Below, one piece after another: positions 1-7,800 of a DNA stretch of 21,826 nt. This DNA comes from Opitutaceae bacterium UBA4094. GTDB taxonomy: Bacteria > Verrucomicrobiota > Verrucomicrobiia > Opitutales > Opitutaceae. The notes under the pieces are model-generated. The model was not told the DNA's origin, did no database searches, and was given only the letters and a program-made list of their open reading frames with translations. The stretch is from the NCBI GenBank assembly GCA_002382525.1, contig DFYA01000039.1:15068-36893 (forward strand), written 5' to 3'. Within the stretch, counting starts at the first letter, position 1, and the number at the start of each line of letters is the position of its first letter. A program made the translations under genes and the position numbers.

Positions 1-2
1 CC

Positions 3-1883
3 GGCGGTCACCACGACGCCGGCGACTACAGCAAATACACCACCAACGCCGCGATGCTCGTCCACCTGCTGATGGTCGGTGTCGACGACTTCGAGGGCGT
101 CGCCAAGCTCGACAACCTCGGTCTGCCCGAGAGCGGCGACGGAATCAGCGACATCCTTCAGGAGGCCAAGATCGAGGCCGATTTCCTCGCGAAGATGCAG
201 GACAGCGACGGCGGGTTCTACTTCCTCGTTTATCCCCGCGAGCGCCAATACGAGAGCAACGTGCTCCCGCAGGACGGCGACACGCAGGTCGTGTGGCCCA
301 AGACCACCTCGGCCACCGCCGCCTCCGTCGCCGCGCTCGCCCAGACCGGCTCCTCCCCCGCTTTTAAGAAGGCTTATCCTAAGGCGGCCGCCGACTATAT
401 GGAGAAGGCCAAGCTTGGCTGGAAGTTCCTTGAGACCGCCATCGCCAAACACGGCAAGGCCGGCGCCTACCAGAAGTTGACCCACTACGGCGACGACTTC
501 ACCCACGACGACGAACTCGCCTGGGCCGCCGCCGCGATGTTTGCCGCCACCGGTGACGAGAAAATCCACAAGACCCTCAAGTCCTGGTATAACCCGTCCG
601 ACTCGAGCACCTACCGTTGGGGCTGGCAGCGCGCCTACTCCTCCTTCGGCAACGCCGCCCGCGCTTATGCCTTTGCCGCCCGCAGCGGACGCATCGCCAA
701 GAGCAAGCTCGACGCCAACTACCTCGCGAAGTGCGAAGCCGAGCTGATCGCCGCCGGCGACGCCGCCCTCAAGTGGTCGCAGCAAAGCGCCTACGGCACC
801 AGCTTCCCCACCGAGACCAAGGCCGTGCACAGCGCCGGTTGGTATTTCTCCAGCGCGCAGGCGTTCGACATCACCGTCGCCCACCAGCTCAAGCCGAAGA
901 AGGCCTACCTTGACGCGATCATCCGCAACATGAACTACGAGGCCGGCTCTAACGCCATCAACGTCTCCTACATCACCGGGCTCGGCTGGAAACGGCAGAA
1001 CGAGATCGTGCACCAGTATGCGCAGAACGACGACCGCGTGCTCCCCGTGAGCGGCATCCCGCAGGGCAACTTGCAGACCGGCCCCGTTTACACCGGCACC
1101 TACGGCACCGAACTTGCCGCCCTCACGTATCCGCGTGACGACAACAAGTCCGCCCCCACGCCGTTCTACGACCGCTGGAGCGACACGTTCAACGTCGCCA
1201 CCGAGTTCGTGCACATCGACCAGGCCCGCGCCCTCTCCAGCCTCGCCTACATGGCCACGCTCACCAAGACCTCCAACCAGCAATGGAAGTCCGCCAAGGG
1301 CACGATCAAGGGCGTTCCGCCCGAGATCCAAAAGGGCAAGGCGTTCAAGGTTCGCTTTGACGTCCCCGGCATGGACACCGACGGCGCCCGCATCACGTGG
1401 GAAGCCTCCGGCCAGCAGCCCGCCTTCGGCGAGACCTACACTGTCAAGCCCACCGGCGGCGCGCAATGGATCGAGGTCGAAGCTCACTGGCCGGACGGTC
1501 GCCGAGCCTACGCCCGCAAGAAGCTCTTCTCCGAAAACGGTCTCTCCACGATCAACGTGAAGGCCACCGACGCCGTCGCCACCGTCGGCAACGAGAAGGA
1601 CAAGGCGGTCTATACGTTCACCCGCACCGGCGACAGCTCGAAGCCCGTCACCGTGAGCTTCAAGCTGAGCGGCACGGCGGCCAAGTGGACCGACTACCGT
1701 CGTCCGCAAGGCGATATGCCCGAGTCGATCACGATCCCCGCCGGCAAGGACAGCGCCAACCTGCCCCTCCTCGCGATGGCCAACTCCTCGGGCCAGAAAA
1801 CCGCCACGGTGGTGCTCACGCTGGAGCCGAATAAAGCCTACAACGTCGGCAAGGAGAAGACCGACACCGTCACGATCAAGTAA
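3..1883 (+). CDS. Glycoside hydrolase family 9 (endoglucanase-like) with C-terminal Calx-beta-like domain, 5' truncated
   Basis: The reading frame is open from the window edge, so the start, any signal peptide and any N-terminal Ig or CBM domain lie outside. The first visible codons give GGHHDAGDYSKY, the GH9 motif that holds the paired catalytic aspartates (residues 5 and 8 counted from nt 3). GLPESGDGISDIL, DGGFYF, the later YITGLGWKR and a Glu at about residue 401 (ATEFVHIDQ, matching the GH9 acid/base region) complete the alpha-barrel family pattern. After the catalytic domain (to about residue 430) come an Ig-like segment (about 436-510, WEASG...VEAHWPDG) and a Calx-beta-like domain (about 518-626, FTRTGD, SGTA, DY, ITIPAGKDSA). 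The family hydrolyses beta-1,4-glucans such as cellulose or mixed-linkage glucan; secretion is inferred. The family call is firm; the exact substrate is not visible. Confidence 0.9.
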   Translation, partial: GGHHDAGDYSKYTTNAAMLVHLLMVGVDDFEGVAKLDNLGLPESGDGISDILQEAKIEADFLAKMQDSDGGFYFLVYPRERQYESNVLPQDGDTQVVWPKTTSATAASVAALAQTGSSPAFKKAYPKAAADYMEKAKLGWKFLETAIAKHGKAGAYQKLTHYGDDFTHDDELAWAAAAMFAATGDEKIHKTLKSWYNPSDSSTYRWGWQRAYSSFGNAARAYAFAARSGRIAKSKLDANYLAKCEAELIAAGDAALKWSQQSAYGTSFPTETKAVHSAGWYFSSAQAFDITVAHQLKPKKAYLDAIIRNMNYEAGSNAINVSYITGLGWKRQNEIVHQYAQNDDRVLPVSGIPQGNLQTGPVYTGTYGTELAALTYPRDDNKSAPTPFYDRWSDTFNVATEFVHIDQARALSSLAYMATLTKTSNQQWKSAKGTIKGVPPEIQKGKAFKVRFDVPGMDTDGARITWEASGQQPAFGETYTVKPTGGAQWIEVEAHWPDGRRAYARKKLFSENGLSTINVKATDAVATVGNEKDKAVYTFTRTGDSSKPVTVSFKLSGTAAKWTDYRRPQGDMPESITIPAGKDSANLPLLAMANSSGQKTATVVLTLEPNKAYNVGKEKTDTVTIK

Positions 1884-1906
1884 TCGAAAAACGGATACGA
1901 GATGCC

Positions 1907-1930
1907 GGCCCGTCGCATGAGCGACGGGCC
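1907..1930 (+). terminator. Perfect 10-bp stem-loop after the GH9 gene
   Basis: GGCCCGTCGC (1907-1916) and GCGACGGGCC (1921-1930) pair perfectly around a 4-nt loop, 24 bp after the GH9 stop codon. No T run follows, so it is not a textbook intrinsic terminator. It may act as an mRNA 3' end or stability hairpin. Confidence 0.5.
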
Positions 1931-2145
1931 GCGCTCCCCGGAGAAAAACGAACCACTTTCCGGCAAGTCTTGGCCACAAGCCGACTTCCGGTATCAGCCA
2001 AACAAATACCATCGGACGACCTCGCGCGAAGCCCCCGCGGTTATTGACTGAGACGATAGCGACCACACACACATCTGCCGGACACACGGGTGACCGGGAG
2101 ACCCACGACGGAGAAGTCAGGCGTCAGCCGACTCACCGAAGCGAC
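1931..2145. other. Intergenic DNA, no gene recognised
   Basis: The whole gene-free gap between the GH9 stop and the PEP-CTERM start is 1884-2308. Outside the two hairpins and the shared leader element annotated separately, I see no convincing coding sequence. Frames that cross it lack a recognisable domain and run through the hairpins. A TTGACT at about 2043 resembles a -35 box but has no good -10 partner. Confidence 0.5.
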
Positions 2146-2180
2146 AAGGCGATTCCACGCGCGTGGAATCGCCTTCTTGT
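2146..2180 (+). terminator. Intrinsic terminator, 15-bp perfect stem plus T run
   Basis: AAGGCGATTCCACGC (2146-2160) is followed at once by its exact reverse complement (2161-2175), then CTTGTTTTT. The sequence is fully palindromic, so the RNA loop must form from the central CGCG. It lies 262 bp after the GH9 stop and 129 bp before the PEP-CTERM start. It either ends a long GH9 3' UTR or terminates an unrecognised short transcript. Confidence 0.8.
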
Positions 2181-2216
2181 TTTTAGACCCACGCCCGCCT
2201 CCTTCGTGGCGGCGAA

Positions 2217-2259
2217 CGTTCAGCGGGCTGAACCGGAGGGGGCCATCCGTCCGATGTCC
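2217..2259 (+). promoter_or_regulatory. Leader element shared with the region upstream of 10188 (copy A)
   Basis: The 14-bp near-palindrome TTCAGCGGGCTGAA (2219-2232) is followed by CGG and, 32 bp after the palindrome start, by CCGATGTCC (2251-2259). The same two blocks with the same spacing occur at 10048-10090. As RNA, UUCAG/CUGAA would form a stem with a 4-nt loop, and GGCCAT/ATGTCC could form a second stem. It sits between the terminator at 2146 and the ATG at 2309, so it is in the promoter or leader of the PEP-CTERM gene. Function is unknown; operator or structured leader are both possible. Confidence 0.45.
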
Positions 2260-2308
2260 TGTTGCGAGGGCGGCGGTCGAACCTTCGATTGGTTCACAAC
2301 TTATCCCT

Positions 2309-3076
2309 ATGAAAACCCACCCCAGCGTTCTCCTCGGCCTTTTTGTTGCGGCGGCTTCGACCGCCTTTGCGGCCACTGTCCCTTACTCCGATTCATTTGA
2401 CAGCTCTTCCACGGCGGGTTGGACCACCGGAGGCTCCATCAACGCCAGCACGACGTGGGCGATCGCAAACGCGGCCGGCTCCAATGTCTATCAAGCGACC
2501 ACCGGCAATTCCGCCGGCAACTTCACCTCCGTCGTTCAGCTCACCAACGTGAATCCTGCGCTGGAGAACTTCACGATGACCTCCACCTTCAAGGTCACCG
2601 ACGGCACCATCGCCCAGTTTGTCGGCTTTGCCGCCTTCAGTAACAATATCACGCCGGGCGTCGGTTCCAACTACCTCGCGGACATCGATCGCGGAGGCGG
2701 CATGCGCATCCTGGCGCAAAACGACTCCAGCGGCTTCACCTCCACGACCGCGGGCTTCGGGTCCATCCTGCTCAACACGAGCTACACCATGAGTCTCTCG
2801 GGCGTTTACGTCGGCACGACGTTGAACCTCACCTTCACCGTCACGAACGGCACGACCACCCAGTCGGTCACGGCGACCGATCTCACGCCATTAACCGGAC
2901 AATACTTCGGCTACCGCATGAACAACGGCACGGCCAATGACCCCATGCAGGTCCAGTTCTCCAATTTCGACGTCACCACCGGCGCGATTCCCGAGCCCGC
3001 CTCTACGGCCGCTCTGCTCGGGCTCGGCGCCCTCGGCACCGTTCTGTTCTCCCGTCGCCCCCGGACCACCCTCTAA
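2309..3076 (+). CDS. PEP-CTERM sorting domain protein
   Basis: A 255-residue secreted protein. The ATG at 2309 is chosen because it begins MKTHPSVLLGLFVAAASTAFA, a clean signal peptide; the longer frame upstream would run through a terminator hairpin. The mature part is Thr/Ser/Gly-rich beta-sandwich-like sequence (SDSFDSS, GWTTGGS, FTMTSTFKV, FVGFAAF) of the kind seen in lectin-like PEP-CTERM proteins. The C-terminus has the full sorting signal: PEP at residues 228-230, a hydrophobic stretch (LLGLGALGTVLF) and a basic tail (SRRP). In this family the signal is known to direct exosortase-dependent processing and surface or matrix export. No exosortase is in the window. The gene appears monocistronic, with a strong terminator directly downstream. 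The specific role is unknown. Confidence 0.9.
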   Translation: MKTHPSVLLGLFVAAASTAFAATVPYSDSFDSSSTAGWTTGGSINASTTWAIANAAGSNVYQATTGNSAGNFTSVVQLTNVNPALENFTMTSTFKVTDGTIAQFVGFAAFSNNITPGVGSNYLADIDRGGGMRILAQNDSSGFTSTTAGFGSILLNTSYTMSLSGVYVGTTLNLTFTVTNGTTTQSVTATDLTPLTGQYFGYRMNNGTANDPMQVQFSNFDVTTGAIPEPASTAALLGLGALGTVLFSRRPRTTL

Positions 3077-3103
3077 GCGCGACTCAATTTCTCGTTGGTC
3101 TCG

Positions 3104-3144
3104 AGCGGCGCATTTTCACCGGAAAATGCGCCGCTTTTTGTTTT
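3104..3144 (+). terminator. Intrinsic terminator of the PEP-CTERM gene
   Basis: AGCGGCGCATTTTC (3104-3117) pairs perfectly with GAAAATGCGCCGCT (3122-3135) around a 4-nt loop and is followed by TTTT G TTTT. It begins 27 bp after the stop codon at 3076, a classical position. Confidence 0.9.
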
Positions 3145-3217
3145 CCGGAGGGGCCTGAGATCCCCGTCCGTTCCCCGCCTCGTTCCGATCGTTTACCGTC
3201 AGCTTACCCCATACCCC

Positions 3218-4801
3218 ATGATACCCCGACTCGATCAAAAACCCCGCCGCCTCGCCCTGCGTTCGCTCGCCACCCTTGGCTGCTTCGTATCCGTAATCAC
3301 ATTACAATCCATCGCCGCCACCAAGATCATGCCCCTCGGCGATTCGATCACCCAAGGCGGCATCAACGGCGCCGGCCCCGCTTATGCGTCCTACCGGTAT
3401 CCGCTCTTCTACAAGCTCACGGGCGCCGGCCACGCGGTCGATTTTGTGGGCACGTTCACCGCGCTCCATAACAACGCCACGGCCAACGCCACGCTCTATC
3501 CGAATTACAACACCACGTTCGACAAAAACCACCAGGCCGACTGGGGCAAAAAAGCCGTCTATCTCGACACTTACATCACCTCGTGGCTGAACGCGCTTCC
3601 GACCGGAGGAAAACCCGACATCGCGATCATCAACATCGGCACCAACGACGCCGCGGGCGGAACGCCCGTCGCCACGTTCACCAATCAGGTCAACGGCATC
3701 ATCGCCAAGCTCCGCGCGGCAAATCCCAACATCACCATCGTCCTCTCGAATCTCATGGTGATCCCGTCCTACCAGGCGGCGTTCACCAACATCAACAACG
3801 CCATCGCCGGCATCGTCACCGCGCAAAACACAACCGCCTCCCGCGTGGTCCTCGCCGACATCGCCAGCGGCCTGCCGTCGGGATCCCGCTACGACGGCAT
3901 TCATCCCAACGCGATTGGCGAAGAACATCTCGCCACGGTTTACTTCAACGCGCTCCAGCCGTTCCTCGGTTCGGGCACCGCGTCGGTCACCGTGGACAAC
4001 GCGCAATCCGCCGAGGTCACGCTCATCGGCAGCTGGAACGCCTCGACCGTCGCCCCCGGTTACTACGGCACGAATTACATCCACGACAACAACACCGACA
4101 AGGGCGTTAAGGCCGCCATGTTCATGCCGTCCACCTTGCCCGGCAACGGCGACTACCTCGTCTACACGCGCTGGATCACCGATCCCAATCGCGCCACCAA
4201 CGTGCCCATCGACGTCGTCACCGCGGGCGGCACCTCCACCTTCGTCGTCAACCAGCAGCAGAATGGCGGCACGTGGAATCTGCTCGGCGGCGTCCACACG
4301 CTTAACGCTTCCACCGCCGAGGTGACCTTCCGCAACGCCGGCACCAACGGTTATGTCTTCGCCGATGTCGTGCGCTTCATCCCCGCCACCGGTCCGGTCG
4401 TGGACAACACCGACGCCGCCGTGACCCTGGTCGGCTCGTGGGCCGCCTCGACCGCCACCGCCGGGTATTTGGGAAGCAACTACTTTCACGACGGCGCCGC
4501 CGGCAAGGGCACCAAGAGCGTTTCGTTCAAACCCGCCGTGAGCGCCACGGGCAACTACCTCGTGTTCGCCCGCTGGCCGGCCGAGATCAACCGCGCCACC
4601 AACGTGCCGGTGGATATCGTCACGTCGAACGGCACGACCGCCACGGTCCTCGTCAATCAGCAGCAAAACTCCAACACGTGGAACCTGCTCGGCACCTACT
4701 CGCTCGCCGCCGCCAACGCCGAGGTGCGCATCCGCACCACCGGCACCACGGGCTACGTCGTCGCCGATGGCGTGCGCGTCGTCCCCGCTCCCGTTCAATA
4801 A
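3218..4801 (+). CDS. Secreted SGNH/GDSL (CE3-like) esterase with two golvesin-like C-terminal domains
   Basis: A 527-residue protein. The ATG at 3218 gives a basic N-terminus and a hydrophobic signal segment ending near QSIAA; earlier frame sequence crosses the upstream terminator. The SGNH catalytic domain (about 36-250) shows block I GDSITQGG (nucleophile Ser43), block III GTND (141-144, oxyanion Asn143) and block V DGIHPN (Asp226, His229), the arrangement of carbohydrate esterase family 3-like acetyl esterases. Two homologous modules of about 135 residues follow (about 259-393 and 395-527), each starting VDN, containing W-N/A-AS, NRATNVP, VNQQQN, W-NLLG and ending in G-YV-ADxVR, a pattern matching the golvesin/xly-type C-terminal domain thought to bind glycans or polymers. 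It probably removes acetyl groups from extracellular polysaccharide. The next gene encodes a close paralogue of the catalytic domain. Confidence 0.88.
   Translation: MIPRLDQKPRRLALRSLATLGCFVSVITLQSIAATKIMPLGDSITQGGINGAGPAYASYRYPLFYKLTGAGHAVDFVGTFTALHNNATANATLYPNYNTTFDKNHQADWGKKAVYLDTYITSWLNALPTGGKPDIAIINIGTNDAAGGTPVATFTNQVNGIIAKLRAANPNITIVLSNLMVIPSYQAAFTNINNAIAGIVTAQNTTASRVVLADIASGLPSGSRYDGIHPNAIGEEHLATVYFNALQPFLGSGTASVTVDNAQSAEVTLIGSWNASTVAPGYYGTNYIHDNNTDKGVKAAMFMPSTLPGNGDYLVYTRWITDPNRATNVPIDVVTAGGTSTFVVNQQQNGGTWNLLGGVHTLNASTAEVTFRNAGTNGYVFADVVRFIPATGPVVDNTDAAVTLVGSWAASTATAGYLGSNYFHDGAAGKGTKSVSFKPAVSATGNYLVFARWPAEINRATNVPVDIVTSNGTTATVLVNQQQNSNTWNLLGTYSLAAANAEVRIRTTGTTGYVVADGVRVVPAPVQ
3992..4798 (+). 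repeat. Tandem golvesin-like domain repeat inside the esterase gene
   Basis: Two direct copies (about 3992-4390 and 4400-4798) encode the two C-terminal modules. They share stretches such as cgcgccaccaacgtgcc at equivalent places and the same order of protein motifs. A third, more divergent copy lies in the downstream gene at about 7334-7738. Confidence 0.75.
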
Positions 4802-4836
4802 CGCGATCAGACACCGACTCGCCGCGTGCTCCTTCG

Positions 4837-4869
4837 AGGCCCCTTCGCTCGAGCGAAGGGGCCTTTTTT
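4837..4869 (+). terminator. Perfect 14-bp terminator hairpin with T6, directly in front of the next ATG
   Basis: AGGCCCCTTCGCTC (4837-4850) is followed immediately by its exact reverse complement (4851-4864) and a run of six T (4864-4869). It begins 35 bp after the stop of the esterase gene, and its T run ends only 16 bp before the ATG at 4886. It therefore ends the first esterase transcript but also lies in any leader of the second, unless a promoter overlaps it. Confidence 0.9.
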
Positions 4870-4885
4870 CATTCCGCTGCCCAAC

Positions 4886-7800
4886 ATGTCCCGCCTGATT
4901 ATTTCCCGACTCGCCAGGATCGCCGCCGGTTTGATTGCCGTTCTTTTCGGCGTCACACCCGCGGCTGCGGCGATCAACATCCTGCCGCTCGGCGACTCGA
5001 TCACCCAAGGCGGAAAAAGCCTCGGTAACATCGTGTATGCCTCCTACCGCTACCCGCTGTATCACAAACTCAAGGCCGCCGGCTATGACGTGAACTTCGT
5101 TGGTTCGCTCTCCAACCTGAACGGCAATCTTACGCCGAGCGCCGCGAACTATCCAAACTACGCGGGGACCTTTGATCGCGATCACCAAGCATACTGGGGC
5201 AAGACGACTCTGTATTTGAACCAGAACCTAAATGCCGCGCTGGTCAGCCTGCCCGTCGCCGACAAACCCGAGCTGGTGGTTCTGAATATCGGGACGAACG
5301 ACGCGAACAACATCCCCACGAGCACCTATGTGACGCAGCTCACCAGCGTGATCGACAAGCTCCGCACCGCGAATCCCGCGGTGAAAATCGTCCTCTCGAA
5401 CATCATGGTGTTCATCAACCACGAGGCGTCGTGCATTGAGTTCAACACCGCGATCGCCGCCCTGGCGTCTTCGCTCAACACTGTGGAATCCCCGGTCGTG
5501 CTGGCCGATATCAACACCGCCCTGCCGGCAGCCGCACGCTACGACGGCATCCATCCCAATTTTGTCGGAGAAGAGTGGCTCGCCACGGTTTACTTCAACG
5601 CGATCCAATCGCTGCTCGGTCCGCCGCATCCGCTGACCGCCGACAAGCTCTTTGGCTCCGGCATGGTGTTGCAGCGCTCGCAGCCGTTGAACGTCTGGGG
5701 CAGCGGCGCTCCGGGCGCCTCCGTGACCGTGAGCCTGCTCAATGGCGCGACGCCGCTGACGTCCGGCACCGCCCTGGTGGACGGCTCCGGCCAGTGGCTG
5801 GTGACGATGCCCGCGGTCAGCACGCCGGGCGGTCCGTTTACGCTCACGATCACGAGCGGCACCGCGACGCTCGCGTATGACAATGTCCTGGTCGGCGACG
5901 TGTGGTTGTGCAGCGGCCAATCCAACATGGATCTCACGGTGAAGGAGAATAACGCCAACACCGCGTTCACCGCGTTGGTCCCGGCCACGGACGATCACAT
6001 CCGTCATTTTTCGGTGGAGCATCTTCATGCCGCCATGCCGCAGGAATCACTCGGCGACCGTGCCGATGAAACCGACAACCAATGGGAAGTCACGGCCACG
6101 CCCGCCGTGGATGGATTCAGCGCTGCCGGTTTCTTTTTTGCGCGAACGTATCGCACGACCCACCCGACGGTGCCGGTCGGTATCATCAAGGCCGCTTGGG
6201 GCTCCACGTTGATCGAGTCGTGGTTGAGCGCGGAGGTTCACGCGTCGCGTCCCGACCTGGCCGCCCGCGCCGCGGTCATCGCCAACGATCCGGTCAACGA
6301 CCCGGTTGCCGTGGGCACGCGCCAACGTCAGCCGTCGGCGACCTACAACGGCATGATTCACCCGCTGCGCCGCTTCGCGATCCGCGGCTTTGTCTGGTAT
6401 CAAGGCGAGAGCAACGCCAACGCCGCCGGTGTGCTCACCTATCCGATCACGCAACGCCTGCTCATCCAGAGTTGGCGCGAGTTGTGGGGCGGCGCCGAAC
6501 GTCCGTGGGTCACCGTGCAGTTGCCCGGCTTTGCCTACTCGGGCGGACCCGTCTACTGGCCGTGGTTGCGCGACGCTCAGACGACAACCTTGCAAGAGAA
6601 CAACACCGCGTTGCTCGGAACCATCGACCTCGGTTCGACGGTGGCCGACCTCGGCGACACTGATCGCGAGCTGCATCCGCGCACCAAGATCGAGCTCGGG
6701 CGTCGATTGGGCCGCTTGGTGAGCGCGCGTTTCGACGGAGTCGCCACGGTGGCCGAAGGCCCGGTGCCGACGGGCGTCGAGACCGCTTCGCCTGGAGTCC
6801 TGCGCGTCACGTTTGATCTGAACGGGTCCGCCTCCCTCACCACAACCGGCAACACCGCGCCCGCCGGGTTCGAGGTTGCGGGAACCGATGGCGTGTATTT
6901 CCCCGCGACCGCCCTGCTCGAATCACCCACGACGATTCGCGTCAGCAGCAGTCTGGTTACCGCGCCGAGTTACGTGCGCTATGCCGTCGCGAATCTTTTC
7001 ACGGGCAACCTCTTCAACGCCGAGAGTCCGCCGCTTCCCGTGCGGCCGTTTCGTTTGGAGCCCGCGCTACTCGGTCCCGTGAACCTCGACGCGGTTGCTT
7101 CGCCGGTGCCGGGTCGGGTTTCACTGGCGTGGGATCTCCCCATCGGCGCGACCGGGATCGAAGTGAAACGCGCCACCCAACCCGGAGGTCCTTACACGAC
7201 CTTGTCCACCACCGCGACCACGAGCCTCGCTGACACCACAGCGGTCGCTGGCACGGCATATTATTATTTGGTGACCGCGAAGAATGACACGGGCTTCGTT
7301 TCAAGTTCCACCGAGCTGCAGACGGCCACCGCTTTGATCAAAGACAACGCCGACTCTGCCGGTGTCACGCTCACCGGCGCGTGGTTCTCCAGCAGCGTCA
7401 CGGACGGCGGATATTTGAACACCTACCTGCATGACGGGAGCACCGGGACCGCAGGCGAAAAAAGCGTTCGCTTCACTCCGACCTTGCCGCGGGCGGGGCG
7501 TTATCATGTTTACGCCCGCTGGACCTCGGAGCCGAACCGCGCGACCAACGCACCGGCGGACCTCACGTTCGCGACAGGGCAGCGGGCAACGCTGTCGTTC
7601 AATCAAATGCTCGACGGTGGACGGTGGAACTGGCTCGGCACGTTTCCCTTCGACGCCGGTGGCTCCGGTAATCTGCTCATCCGCAATACCGGGGCCAACG
7701 GCTACGTGATCGCCGATGCCGTGCAGTGGGTGCTGGCCAGTCCGCCGAGCACGGTCGGCGCGGGCGAAGTCACCACCATCAACGGCAATTATACGGTTAC

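Noticed and set aside
2090..2308. Upstream extension of the PEP-CTERM reading frame
   Set aside because: It would translate through a perfect terminator hairpin and bury the signal peptide inside the protein.
4826..4885. GTG start at 4826 for the fused esterase
   Set aside because: It encodes the terminator hairpin itself and displaces the signal peptide; the ATG at 4886 fits much better.
3302..5188. Long open frame on the minus strand opposite the esterase genes
   Set aside because: It mirrors GC-rich coding DNA on the plus strand, crosses a gene boundary and the terminator hairpin, and has low-complexity Gly/Arg/Val/Asp composition with no domain.
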